DNA of 64,000 nucleotides from Phytoseiulus persimilis. Taxonomy: Eukaryota; Arthropoda; Arachnida; Mesostigmata; Phytoseiidae. Below the pieces are notes generated by a model that was not told the DNA's origin, ran no database searches, and worked only from the letters and a program-made list of their open reading frames with translations. Location: the NCBI GenBank assembly GCA_037576195.1, contig CM075101.1:3720001-3784000 (forward strand), read 5' to 3'. Every line of letters begins with the position of its first letter. Within the stretch, counting starts at the first letter, position 1. Below are positions 14,999 to 24,844 of the stretch, piece by piece. A program made the translations under genes and the position numbers.

Positions 14999-15041
14999 AT
15001 TTACTTTAGCTCCCAGGCTCTACCGATGAGCTAATCAAGGT
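14949..15041 (-). pseudogene. tRNA-like sequence (tRNA pseudogene or tRNA-derived SINE head)
   Basis: On the minus strand, TAGCTCATCGGTAGAGC (15017-15033) matches the tRNA D-arm and pol III A-box almost perfectly: GCTC and GAGC form the four-base stem around ATCGGTA. ACCTT at the minus-strand 5' edge (15037-15041) can pair with AAGGT at the other edge (14949-14953), closing a unit of about 93 nt. The anticodon arm does not fold. The T-arm is poor (GGGATTGATCC is a weak B-box), so it is not a working tRNA. Confidence 0.4.
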
Positions 15042-15313
15042 TCGTGGCCTGGCAATCATTCGCAATCTGACCTCTGGATTATCTTCTCAGATTTGCTCCG
15101 TTGAAACCTGAGACTTCTGAATTTCTTCCCTCAGATTTTTGAATCAGTCCATCTCTATGCTCTGAGGTCCCACTCTTCGTCCACGCAGATCCGTCTGTCT
15201 CCGACATCAATGATGTTTATCGTTGCGTTTCCTCAACCTCTCGTGGTGTTGAGCACGTCCTCGTTGTACAAACAAACACCGTTGTCCAGGAAGAGCTTGG
15301 GCATCTGAATATA

Positions 15314-15550
15314 GTGTCACAGAAACTCGGTCCGAAGAACAACACGAAGAAAACGGAGGCCATGAAGTGTCGCCGTAGGGGAAAACTATCGGTCGAAGAC
15401 GTACTATCAGTCGCAGCCAATAGGCTGATAACTGTCAACAGCTTTCGATTACCAGGAGGAAGGCTTCGTCACAACACCACGTCTTCTACGATGCCTTTTG
15501 CCGAGCGCTGGACGAGATGGGGTCCAAAACCTTTCTCGAGGGAAGAGTGA
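15314..15550 (+). pseudogene. LINE reverse transcriptase fragment (region after the catalytic core)
   Basis: An open segment of 78 codons contains VSQKLGPKNNTKKTEAM, which corresponds to the KINxxKTxxM motif common to LINE reverse transcriptases after the YADD box. It continues into NSFRLPGG, where active elements have a SFRYLG-type motif. The same frame reads back to about 15260 without a clear YADD. Downstream similarity moves to another frame near 15540, so an indel separates it from the rest. Confidence 0.7.
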
Positions 15551-16058
15551 AACCATTACAAGCCATCTGGGCTCTACTCGTCACGTCCTACTCGACAAAT
15601 ACCGAGCCAGCCTGGAGGGCATCAGTCCTGCGATGCGCCTTTTCGGAATTCAATTCGCAACGGTTCCATCCTTCAGAATTCAGGTTCCTCGGAGCATCGC
15701 CAGATATCTTATGAGGTTCATTCGACTCGGAGCTCGTCACATCGACAAAGCTCTGGGTCTCCATGCGTTGACTGAGAAACGGTTCGTATCCGTCTCGACA
15801 ACCGCTCCCACCCTCGTCGAGGAGATCGTGAGACGACACAACCTCCAAAAAGGACTCACGCCCAACGCCTACTTTGCGTCCAATGTTTCGAGAGGGAAAA
15901 GGTCGACTGAATTCACCACAATGCAGGGCAACGAGACATCTGGAAAGTACCAGGCAGGACGAACGAACAGATTGTTACATACACGCGTAACGAGCGTTCC
16001 AACACGTGCTTTTCGAAACGAAGGGCCATCAAGAACCCTCCCCAGGTTGTATCTCTGA
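15543..16058 (+). pseudogene. LINE thumb/linker region, frameshifted
   Basis: In the third frame, traces such as ISPAMRLFGIQF, RHIDKALGLHALTEKRF and VEEIVRRHNL match the arrangement seen behind the RT domain in tick and insect LINEs (an ISPAM-x-YGI-type block, then a K-RALGLH-type block, then an LVEE block). The open frame ends at a TGA (16056-16058). Further stops follow before the next intact part begins at about 16140. Confidence 0.6.
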
Positions 16059-16145
16059 AAATTGTGGGGGCCATCGTTTCGGTTTTGAGGCGGGAAAATG
16101 TTATCGAGTACGATCCCTGAATGACCTACAAAAGCCTGTGCACGG

Positions 16146-16658
16146 GTGGAAGAGCTCAAAGTCAAGTTCAGATGCGACACATTGCAAATAGAACGAGATG
16201 AGACTGGAAGAGCACTCCTCGGCATCTATAATCGTTTACTGAACGAAAAGATCAAAGCCACACAGGACAACGACTGGGTAAACGGGATGGCTAGTAAATC
16301 TTCACTCGAATTGTACCGAATGCACAAGGAGTCGAGAACAGCTGCCGTACACATATACGACAATAGTAGGGGGTCCGCACTCCTGGCACTTGCCAGAGCT
16401 GGAGGTCTCCCTACGAAGGAGTATCGGTCCCGTTTCTCCGCCAACCCGGAACCGACTTGCAGCAGATGTGGCATCAGCGAGGAAACACTAGGACATGTGA
16501 TATTCCAATGTAACGATGCACACCACACGACGGAGGACCTCCTAACCAACTTGGGACTGAACAGTGAGATGAATCGATTCGCCGTGGAAACAACAAAACG
16601 ACTCCTCGAGAAATGGGAGCGTGAGAACATAGGATCCGCTGAGCTTGCTCGCGCCTGA
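16146..16658 (+). pseudogene. LINE C-terminal segment with zinc knuckle
   Basis: This is 170 codons of natural-looking protein in the same frame as the preceding segment but cut off from it by stops. A zinc knuckle lies at residues 105-122 (C105, C108, H117, C122; C-X2-C-X8-H-X4-C; bases 16458-16511), preceded by the RGSALLALARAG block that commonly sits before the knuckle in arthropod LINEs. The frame ends in TGA (16656-16658) about 60 bp before the repeat tail, so this is the true C-terminus of the element. It is the best-preserved part, as expected for a 5'-truncated copy. Confidence 0.75.
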
Positions 16659-16714
16659 AGTGAAAGGCTGATGTGCTTATATATTATGCTATGTACACAC
16701 ACAGATCCAAATAA

Positions 16715-16735
16715 AACCATAACCATAACCATAAC
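16715..16735 (+). repeat. LINE 3' tail, AACCAT repeats
   Basis: Three AACCAT units plus AAC directly follow the AATAAA of the LINE. Short tandem tails of this kind mark the 3' end of several LINE clades, so this fixes the right border of the element. Confidence 0.8.
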
Positions 16736-16913
16736 AATGAAAAAGAGAAGAGCCGAATATTTGTGATTATACGATCAAAGGTGCATCGTGCTATATTGTA
16801 CATTGTATTATTTTATATTGTACATCAGACTCAGATTTGAGTGTTTTAAAATTTATCTTTAACTCTACATGAGTGAATAAACGTTTTGATTGTATTAAGT
16901 ACAGTTTCCGTCC
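16736..16913 (-). other. AT-rich 3' flank and likely 3'UTR of the disco/basonuclin gene
   Basis: The 178 bp between the disco stop codon and the LINE tail are clearly AT-richer than the surroundings. No AATAAA was found on the minus strand. The variants AATATA and TATAAA occur near 16811-16820 and could serve as polyadenylation signals. The plus-strand AATAAA at about 16876 points the wrong way for this gene. The segment also holds an 11-bp direct repeat, ATATTGTACAT. Confidence 0.5.
16794..16824 (-). promoter_or_regulatory. two UGUACAAUA elements (PUF-type consensus) in the putative disco 3'UTR
   Basis: TATTGTACA occurs on the plus strand at 16794-16802 and 16816-16824, which is UGUACAAUA in the disco transcript. 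This fits the nine-base FBF-type PUF consensus UGURNNAUA but not the eight-base Pumilio consensus UGUANAUA. The copies are 22 nt apart start to start. Function is inference, and an AT-rich context raises the chance rate. Confidence 0.3.
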
Positions 16914-18029
16914 CTATTGATCGGAGTTACGCTGGAACGGTAAGCAAAGAGCAAGCTGACTGAGTATGCTCGTGTCCAGGTTCGGGATGGCCCCTTGAAG
17001 GAACGGAGTAGGCGGTAACGGGTTGGCCGTGCGGCCGTCATGAGGACTGATCTTACGGCGGACGTTTGGCGAGTGTAGTTTGGGGTTTGGGTTCGCGCTG
17101 TGACGATTCCTTGAGCGTCTCGAGCTGAAGAGCATGGTGCAACCTTCCACGGTGCACTGGTGCATCTCCCGGAGGTGGACTGCGCTGTAGTGGATCTTGA
17201 GCGCGCCCTTGTCGCAGAAAGTTTTTAGACACAAATCGCATTGCACTCTGCGCTTTCCAGAGGAGGTGGTCGTGAGCGAAAAGCTCAGGTTGCCGGAAGA
17301 GTCCCGCCGCACTCTTCCTCGAGCGCCGTTCGCCCTACCGCCGGGCGAAGGCAGCCCGGGGTCAGCCGCGAGCCGATCCTCATCGAAACCTCCGTTGTGC
17401 TCCGGACTGACTTCCGGGGTGCTCAAGTCCATCGCGAACGCATTGGACAGGGCCTGGATGTTGGTCAATTGGAGCGGCGGCGAAGGTCCCGGCGTCAATG
17501 CGCCGTCAGGGAATACTCTGAGGTCCTGTGGCATCATGTTCTGGAGTCTGTCCAGAGGAGAGCTCCCAGGGGATTGCTGTAGGAGGGGCGTTGCCTCCGC
17601 TTGACTAGACGAGCACGGTGAGTGGTTTCCTGATGAAGTTCCTCCGTTGCTGGGGAATATGCTCTCCATGGCGGCCCGTGCTGCTTCATCGGAGATTGCT
17701 GGACCCGGAGCTCTTCCAGATCTGACTTCGGATTTCGTTGACTTTTTCGACGATTTCTTTGGGTTCGATGTGCTGCTTGTGGATGCTGCGCTCAAAAGAT
17801 TTTGCAGCGTGAGATCAGTTGGGTTTTGTTGGGTGGTCAACAATCCGATGGGGGCTTCTTGCGCGTCCTCGAGGTCGGAGTACATCTTTCCTCGCACCGC
17901 GTTCTGAGCTATTTGGGCCAACAGGAGGGCCATTCCTGGGTTCTCGAATCCCGTGATCGGTGGCTGGATTGTCGGCGGAAGTTCCATCGGCACAATTGGC
18001 GGCGGAATCGGGACTGGACGTGTCATACG
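16914..18029 (-). CDS. disco: disconnected/basonuclin zinc-finger transcription factor, terminal coding exon
   Basis: This exon encodes the last 371 residues of a nuclear DNA-binding protein. Numbering from the first ATG in the exon (18026), a paired zinc finger lies at residues 263-318. Finger 1 has C263, C266, H279, H284 (C-X2-C-X12-H-X4-H), and finger 2 has C291, C296, H309, H318. The stretches [14 protein letters not shown] and [15 protein letters not shown] are signatures of the Drosophila disco and vertebrate basonuclin family. A lysine-rich stretch (residues 90-98) could be a nuclear localisation signal. MDLSTPE (199-205) loosely resembles a CtBP-binding motif. The rest is Pro/Ser-rich and probably disordered. 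The ATG is not the start of the protein: it lies directly behind a splice acceptor (CTCTCTCTTCCGCAG), and the exon starts at 18029 in phase 0, adding one Arg. Vertebrate basonuclins have three finger pairs; this exon has one, as arthropod disco proteins do. Translation ends at TAG, 16914-16916. Family assignment is firm; whether it is disco or a paralogue is inference. Confidence 0.93.
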   Translation of the reverse strand, partial: RMTRPVPIPPPIVPMELPPTIQPPITGFENPGMALLLAQIAQNAVRGKMYSDLEDAQEAPIGLLTTQQNPTDLTLQNLLSAASTSSTSNPKKSSKKSTKSEVRSGRAPGPAISDEAARAAMESIFPSNGGTSSGNHSPCSSSQAEATPLLQQSPGSSPLDRLQNMMPQDLRVFPDGALTPGPSPPLQLTNIQALSNAFAMDLSTPEVSPEHNGGFDEDRLAADPGLPSPGGRANGARGRVRRDSSGNLSFSLTTTSSGKRRVQCDLCLKTFCDKGALKIHYSAVHLREMHQCTVEGCTMLFSSRRSRNRHSANPNPKLHSPNVRRKISPHDGRTANPLPPTPFLQGAIPNLDTSILSQLALCLPFQRNSDQ

Positions 18030-18668
18030 CTGCGGAAGAGAGAGAACCGAGTTTAGGAAAATGTCAAATCGGAATCATAGCCCCGGAATCCCGCTGAGCC
18101 TGATCGACAAAGCTCAGTCGGAAACGCGTCGGACCTGAAGCGCTTTTCTCGAACACGAACTTCACAACATCGCTCGGCCAGAAGTAAAAGACTTCACAGC
18201 CCGCTTCGTGGTCACAACAGGAGCACGATGTCAAAGCGTGTCCGCAGAGTTAGCCTTGCTATTTTTCGGCTCCTGCTACCGTCTTCGACAAAGCGGCCAG
18301 TCACACATACAAACAGATAGACGGCCGTCGCTTCAAACACTTCACGCGCTGCATTCAAATCGCTTCAAAGCGAAGTTGGAACGAGAAACGGCGAAAAAGG
18401 ATCATTTGAACACCAACTGCCGTTACTGTTAACCATGCCGAGCGTGAAGGCCTTCTGAAGATGCTGTGCGTTCGTTTTCATGACAAGCACATTCGAAGTC
18501 GTTTCTGCGGGGTCGCCTTTGAAACATTCTTCGGAACCTAATCTACCAGTGTGTCTCTCCGAGAGGGAATCGGATGCTTCCCGCTCCTCGGAGTGAGAAC
18601 TAGTAAGTTGCTTGTGCCAGCGTCGACCCGACCGAATGGTTTCGAACTGTCGAAGAGAAGAAACTCAC
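18030..18668 (-). other. phase-0 intron between the two disco/basonuclin coding exons
   Basis: The donor reads GAGAG|GTGAGT and the acceptor reads CTCTCTCTTCCGCAG|CGT, both on the minus strand. The upstream exon ends on a complete GAG codon and the downstream exon opens with a complete CGT codon, so the frame runs through without a stop. Length is 639 bp. I saw no conserved element or nested gene inside it. Confidence 0.88.
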
Positions 18669-18886
18669 CTCTCTGGCTTCGAGAGCCTCCTCGGGGATGT
18701 GCTTCAGAGATTCGAGGATCTCGACAACGTTTCTCGTCGGGAGAAATGCCAGAAGTACGTCGAGAAGCATACGGATGCGTATGGGAACGTCAGAGCGATC
18801 GGTGAGATACTTGGTGGCAAGCTCGCCCGCGCTCTTGCACGAACGGAGATCGTTCTGCGCCGTCGGGGCGGGTTCGGGCGTTCGAC
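18669..18886 (-). CDS. disco: disco/basonuclin upstream coding exon carrying the basonuclin N-terminal helical domain
   Basis: This 218-bp internal exon gives 72 full codons. Its middle, VPIRIRMLLDVLLAFL then VVEILESL, matches the conserved N-terminal helical segment of vertebrate basonuclins (VPVRLKILLDRLFSVL then LHILHGL, recalled from the family) in spacing and in most hydrophobic positions. This region lies upstream of the first finger pair in those proteins too. The exon begins at 18886 after TTTGATTGTTCCAG and enters in phase 1, so at least one more coding exon precedes it. It ends at 18669 with GAG before GTGAGT, phase 0, in frame with the zinc-finger exon. An ATG at 18897-18899 is in frame but lies in the intron side of the acceptor, so it is not used as a start. 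The cysteine-rich CxC segment that precedes this domain in basonuclins is not encoded here and was not found upstream. Confidence 0.85.
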
Positions 18887-18920
18887 CTGGAACAATCAAA
18901 GGGGTTCGTTAGAAACTTAC
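18887..18920 (-). other. 3' splice site with branch-point motif upstream of the helical-domain exon
   Basis: Reading the minus strand, a CTAAC branch-point match (18908-18912) is followed by CCCCTTTGATTGTTCCAG ending at 18887. A perfect donor-like GTAAGT occurs at 18920-18915, only 34 nt before the acceptor. The reading frame upstream of that GTAAGT is closed by a TGA in the required phase, so I treat it as intronic rather than as a 34-nt intron. Confidence 0.6.
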
Positions 18921-21438
18921 TCTCAGCACGGCGTCATTGCCAGATGATCGTTTGGGCAAGCAGAACGGTCTGAGGTATTCAACCTTCGGAATTTTTTTCT
19001 TGTTGAGGTGCGATCGACATGCCAGAATGGCCTCTCTAATGACGACGTGTCACATTTTGTTTGGCGGACAAATCGGGACGCTACTTTCGTCTTCTTCCCT
19101 GTTACACCCCAGCGAACACAAAAATACTTCATTCCTCGAGCGGCGCTCGCTTGGGAGAGATCGTGCAGAGCCATAGTATTCGTTCGCCGTCCGAATATAG
19201 CTCGAGCGGGCGACATCATGTTCCGACATGAAGTAGGTGGATGATTTCGCGCCAGGCCTCTCGTGAGTGTCTTCGAGCAAAGTCCCCCCCACCATCACGA
19301 AACTGTCGTCTGACTGTCATCACCGTGTCGTGCGCGAGCTTCCCGTTGCCACAGGCTCCAAGCTCCGGCGGAGCGGTGCGATATGGAGGTTCCGGTCACA
19401 ACAAGATACTTGCCGCCTCGCCGTGGCTGTCGAGCCTGGTGACCATTCGAAGCGAGCGTAGATTTCGGGGTTATTTGTTACCCGCGATGGATGGCTCGGC
19501 GTGGCATCAGTTGTCTTGTCGCGCGGACGAAGGTCACCGGCCGTAACTTCGCCAAGGGTCGCCCTCGTGCCGACTTTGTCGTACATCACCATGGATGCGC
19601 AGGACGGATCGACGAAGCGACCAACCAGGTGATCAGCATCGCTGTCTCGTCCATCGGAACGCAGCCTTGGCCTAAGTTTCCGTAGTAGCGTCGTGCCGAG
19701 CGGGAAGCGATGCGGACCGAAAAAACCGCTAGCGAGATGACCCGTTGACCCGTTAATTGGAAAAGCCGTAAGTCACCCGGTTTCGATGTCATCCGTACTA
19801 CGTCTTTTTGACACTCCGGCCGAAGGACCTCGTCTCGAAGTTTGGAACAGGAATGATCGTGAGAAAGGCTCCCGGAAGATTCGTGAAAGTCATAACAAGA
19901 ACCAGCGGTCATTCGGGCAGACCAGAATCGTTCCATCGAAATCACAACGACCCGACCGCCAGCCATGAGCGGAACCGAACACGCGCGAGGAGCACCGGCC
20001 ACATCGACGAAAGCTGCGGCTGACAAATTCGAAATTCGTTCGATTCCTTGTGTTTTCGTGCGCCGAAACCCGATCTGTTCCTGACAGAAATCGGCGCGCA
20101 CGATGCTGGCGCTCCCAGAGCCACTCCTCCCCCACCAAGGACATCTACAGGAAACTGTTTTCTACAACTGCCGCGAATGTTCGCAGGAATGAAGCTCTAT
20201 GTCTCCGGTTGTAGCTTCCATGAAGCCCGATAATTCTTCTGAGGAAGCCTAGACCCCGACTCAGTAATTTTAAGATCGCTACGGCTCTTCGGAGCCTCAG
20301 AAGCCTCCCTCGGGCGGGAAATCGAGAAGGAAAAGGACATTCGGCCCGGAGGTGAACGCAACGGCGGCAGGGACGAAAGAGGGGACCTCCGTTGCCAAGA
20401 CATAAACCGCAGGGGCTCAGCCTGTCCGACAGGACGTCTTCCGGTGGGTCGGTTCATCCCCTGTCCCTTTGTGATTAGTGCGTCCCTTTCCAGGGCCCGC
20501 CTCCGGGTCACCCACGGTTGTCGCCTCTTTCCACCACACGACGGCCCGCCGAGATCTCGGCCGGAGTCTTGTCGCAGAATGTCCTCCACGGGTAAGCCCA
20601 GGGCCCCGGCTGAAGTGACCGAAGGGCTTCACATCTGCTCCCGAGAGCTCCTGGCTTCTGCAACCTTCACTGATCGCGAGCGACAGGGAGACTCCCGAAA
20701 AGTTCGCCGAATCGATCCAACATCGGTAGCTGCTCCGATGAAGTTCTAGTAAATGGAGCGATCCGCATCGTTTCCTTAAACCTTGATTTCCGCTGGTCAT
20801 TTGTCCGGGAAACCGTCCTCTGGACGAGCGGGCCTGGACGACGCCTCCCGTGCAAAGAACAGCCGATACCCCGGGCCTTCCTCTCTGTCAAGTTTCTAAG
20901 AAATGCAAAAACGGCTAAGCTGACCCACCTGATGATTGAGGATTCATGGCGAACTGCTCGGTCCCGGCAGACCAGTGATCTTCGGCCGTTCTTGGAGAAG
21001 CAGCGCCTGGAGTCGCGACTTGGTCCCGCATGCTCGAACACGAACTCGAACAGAATTTCGTTCTGGACTCGTAAGCGAGTTGTTCACTTTTCAGTTCTTA
21101 GCGTTCGTCACGCCTTCAGTGGAATGACCCGAAAGTCGGCGGACACGCGCACGGTCAGATGTTCACACTGGCTTCCTCGTTCGCGCCGCTGATGCTTCGG
21201 CTGACGACACGGCCTTGATGGAAACAACACATGTACGCACAAGATTCTCCAAGAGCAAGCACTGTGTGGCGTTGATAAACACAGCGATGTATCCTCGTCC
21301 TCAGGAATCGTACGAACGATCAGTTCGTCGAGTGCCAGGAAACTCGATCGGGGTCGATGCTCATGCACGGAGAAGCACGTGGAGCACTGAGCGCGCACAC
21401 TAACTCGACTTGAGCAGAGACGAACAGAGAGCGACGAT

Positions 21439-21470
21439 CTCTTAGAGCGAAGACCTCTGAGAGCGAAGAC
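21439..21470. repeat. tandem duplication of a 16-mer
   Basis: CTCTTAGAGCGAAGAC is followed directly by CTCTGAGAGCGAAGAC, one mismatch in 16. Confidence 0.85.
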
Positions 21471-23908
21471 GTATCCGACTCAAGTGATTGAATCTCCGTC
21501 ACTCCTCGGTTTTTCATGAACTCAGCTTGAGAGAGGACGAGAGGTACCGAAGATTTTGTGGTTGATGGAGAGTGTCGGTCCGTCGGTCCACTCGCTCTCT
21601 AACTGTTTGTTGATGGGCGAGTGCACTGACCGGTGCTTTGATGCGCGCACGTGAAGCACTGTGAAATGCAATAAGGCATACGCGCAAGTCCGTTGTCGCC
21701 TCTCGCGCCTTTGTCGTGCTTTTGTGGATGGTTGTCCCCCAACCGCTCACAATTGGTCGTCTGCGACTCTTTCTCACATGAGCCGCCGCTACTCGATGGG
21801 CGGCGCCTGGGAACGCTCATATGACCGCCAGGGGGCGCTCGTATCGGAGAATCATCCCTCCGCAAAAAGCCATCCAACTTCACCGAAGCGGTTGGATAGT
21901 TCCCCGCCTTGGCAAGTTTCCAAGAGGCAAGTTAGTAACTCTCCCATGGAGAGTCACTGATACATTCGATACATCGACAGCGACTTCGTCGTCGTCGTCG
22001 TAGTAGCCGCGACCGTTAGGTCCTTTTTGCACGGCTCGCTAACGGAATCGAACGGATCCTGCTTTCGTTTCGTGTATTCTAAGCTCGACTTCTATATCAA
22101 CAAGATCGTAATTCGCCCGATACTAAGATCCGATAGAAGAAGAATCTCGGTCGCGCATCCCTCCTTGGTGGAGTCGCCCACATTACAGATGATGACGCTT
22201 TTCGCATGGTTCACATCGCATATTGAATGTGTCTGAATGGCTCTGTTGCTCGTTGAGGATAACGGAAGCTTCCTTCCCAGATTGCGATGGCGACCTGGGA
22301 TGAACGAAACTCCAAGGCGATACGTCGCGAAGCCAGGAACGGGCAAGAACAATGCAGATGAGGCTATTCTGACTGAAACCTAGTGTGTTCCAAAGTCTGT
22401 CAGGCCGGCCTCATATAAACCAGAACTGCGGAACAACTCGAGGGAGTTTTCGAGGAACAGAAGCATCCATGAGCTCGATTGTAAGTCGTTTGCGAATCCT
22501 CCGCTTGAGTCAGATCCAGCTACTCCCGGGGATCGGTGGGACATAGACATATTTCCCCCTGGATTCCCATCACAATATTTAAACCGTCCGCTACTGCGAT
22601 TCCGGAAATCTGAAATTGGCTTGCTGTAAGAATTCCGAGTACCGGAGCACTTGAAACCAGCGGTTCCCGAGAAGCATCCCATGGGTCGTCAAACCTATTT
22701 CATGAGCGTACGCTCTCGGGAGTCAAGAGATTGAGATCGAAACAATCGGCCAACTCAGAAATTCCTTGGGTCTGTTATTCATATCCCGCGGAAGTGGCAA
22801 TCAGCAGAACATTGTCGTGGCTCGACGCCCCGCATGGGTCGGACTGTACCCCGTCCCGTGTACCTCGTTGCGGCCCCATTGATAAGAACCCTTCTGCTCA
22901 GGTACAGCCGGTCGTCAGAACGGTCCCAGGGCACCAGATAACGGTTTGTTTGCTATGCTTGCGGTTTTCAACGAGCACCAGCCCGCCGAAAAGCACCCTC
23001 CCCATCCCGAAATTCCCATTTCGGCATCGAACTGGTTCGTCATTCGCGGTTTCCGAATCACCAGCTCTGCGATGAGGGTCCGATACAGTTATGGACGACG
23101 ACATCGAAGAGATTTGAGCTGCAGCGAAATTGGTTGAGGTAGAGGTCCGCTTTTGCTTCGGAACGTCGGACGCGGAGCTAGCTTGTTGTCTCCTCAAACG
23201 AGACAGACGGCTACTGAGGGAAGCAGGGAAGATGAGATGATGTTCAGCCAGACGGTCGTCGTCCGCCAAGCCGAAGAAAATTAAAATCGAACTGCTTCTC
23301 ATCTTTCGTTCATTGTTTCGAGCGTCCACTGTCGCTTCCTTCTTGCTCCTCACAGTCGAAACCGCTGAACGAGTCCGGAGAGGCTATTAATTAGGCATTG
23401 TCATGAAGTAGCGTGGTTTCTCGCCCTCATCAAATTCTATAACTTAGCCACCCCGTTTTCGTGATTGTTCGAAAGTTTGCTCAGAAGGTTCGAGCACAAA
23501 ACACATGTGACCGCACATCAGACGTGCGAGAATCAGAGCCATTGTTTCTGCTCTTTTTAGGACTGTTGAGACGATTCATTTCGTTTGCCTGACTGCCCAC
23601 CTAGCAAGCTGTCTACCGTCTGGCTCGCTGGCATTACTGTTGACGTCGTCGAACCGATTCTACGTCGCCGTCATCACTGCTGCCGCCGCCGTCACAGCCG
23701 CAAACAGCACCACGCCTTGATTGTGGCTGAGGTGGATTTTCTGCTGAGCATCATTGGCTGACGGACGGGATAGCCGAGCCAGCGCGAGTCAGTTAGTTCT
23801 CTGTCGGCTTACTGGCGGGGCAAGAGTCGTTCGTTGATTAGCAAGTCTCCCCCGAGGGGCTCCGTTGCCCCCTTTGTCTATATGTTGTCCGATTGTCGGC
23901 TCGCTTGC

Positions 23909-23938
23909 CTGCCGGCCGGCCGTCCGACCAACCGACCG
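23909..23938. repeat. CCGG/CCGA tetranucleotide tract
   Basis: GCCGGCCGGCCGTCCGACC followed by AACCGACCG; the same tetramer family as the tract at 13.04 kb. Confidence 0.8.
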
Positions 23939-24583
23939 TTCTTTCGTTCAATACCAACTAACTAAGCCTGAACCTACGACGGCGAACCAACGGTGTTGTT
24001 GTCGTCAACGTTCGGTCCTACCCACTCTAAGAGGGCGAACGACGGACGGACGACAGCCCTCCGTAATGAAATTCTTCGGATAATGTAGCTAGTGCTTCTT
24101 CGTTTTCTTCTTTCATTTCTCCTTCTCGACGGCTGCGACGATGACGGCGACGGCGATGTTAGGTGCTTGACGCGAAAATTAAGTGTCTGCTAATAGAACG
24201 ACCGCAGACAGGGCACCCTTATAGCTATTACTGGAATCAGCGAGCCTGTCCAACGGCGACCATAATGACAGAATTCGCCATCAAGGTCACCGCCTCGTCA
24301 GTTTGCTCATTGCTAAAATCTTACCACCCCTGGAAGCTCTCAGAAACGTGTCATTTCTGTTCCAGATGAGTCTGGAGGTAATTTCCATTTACTCTGTCCC
24401 CTTATGGATGAGGAAATGTGGGAGGATACCGGGGGAGATAAACTCTAGTCGATTCGAATCAACTGGCACTTCGGTCCAGTACTGTACACCCCCGCCCCCT
24501 CGAAGCGAGCTAACGAGCATTCCGCTGGGTCAACTGTAAACATAGAAATGGCTAATATGCGCACCTTTGTGTTCCGCCTAAAC

Positions 24584-24844
24584 TCATGGTTGAAATTTTC
24601 TGTTGCTGTCGGAAGTAGAACCAGTGGCCATGCTCACTGCCTGCGGTTTCGATGCAGCAGCTTCTACTGTAGAGTAAGCTCCCCAATCTGTTTTGTTTGC
24701 CGATCGGGGTGAACATACATTGACGGAGGCGGTCATCGCGACCGGTGAAAGAGATTCACCTTCCGAAGATTTCATGAACGATCCGGGGTGACCGAACGCT
24801 GCTCTTCTGACTCGTTGGAAGCAATTGCAGTACAGCGGTGGCCT
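24584..24844 (-). CDS. candidate terminal exon, unknown protein (possible receptor tail)
   Basis: An open segment of 86 codons ends at TGA (24584-24586). It follows the acceptor-like AAGAACTCTCAG, starting with AGG at 24844. Early residues YCNCFQRVRRAAFGH resemble the end of helix 7 and the amphipathic helix 8 of G-protein-coupled receptors (the FR-x-AF pattern). The rest is a Ser/Ala-rich tail. No exon encoding transmembrane helices was found upstream on this strand, so the receptor idea is only a resemblance. It could be a chance open frame. Confidence 0.25.
   Translation of the reverse strand, partial: RPPLYCNCFQRVRRAAFGHPGSFMKSSEGESLSPVAMTASVNVCSPRSANKTDWGAYSTVEAAASKPQAVSMATGSTSDSNRKFQP

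Larger units (their letters stand above)
15217..16735 (+). mobile_element. 5'-truncated, inactivated non-LTR retrotransposon (LINE)
   Basis: The remnant holds the last part of a reverse transcriptase reading frame, the following region and a CCHC-like zinc knuckle, then a short 3'UTR with AATAAA (16710-16715) and a tail of AACCAT repeats. Protein traces in order are LGPKNNTKKTEAM (about 15329), the post-catalytic RT segment of LINEs; ISPAM and ALGLHALTEKRF further on; then CSRCGISEETLGHVIFQC. The RT catalytic block is absent, so this is a 5' truncation, the normal outcome of target-primed reverse transcription. The frame shifts near 15540 and stops interrupt it around 16056-16122, so it is dead. 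It points toward the disco gene, which is transcribed in the opposite direction. The clade is not resolved; the left edge is approximate and no target-site duplication could be identified. Confidence 0.85.
18921..24583. other. upstream flank of the visible disco exons, no exon found
   Basis: The missing 5' exons of the minus-strand disco gene must lie at higher coordinates. I looked for a cysteine-rich basonuclin-type segment (CxCxxF) before a phase-1 donor and did not find one. A minus-strand frame at 22380-22682 (100 codons, ATG start) looks fairly natural but is unassigned. The stretch is probably intronic or intergenic. Confidence 0.5.

Noticed and set aside
15588-16732. Minus-strand open frames inside the LINE
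   Set aside because: They are shadows of the plus-strand LINE coding sequence.
17053-18056. Other open frames on both strands within the disco exon
   Set aside because: Shadows of the zinc-finger coding frame; no independent support.
18923-19219. Minus frame ending just before the helical-domain exon, considered as the preceding disco exon
   Set aside because: It ends in a TGA before the nearest donor-like site, is in the wrong phase for a phase-1 junction and lacks the basonuclin cysteine motif.
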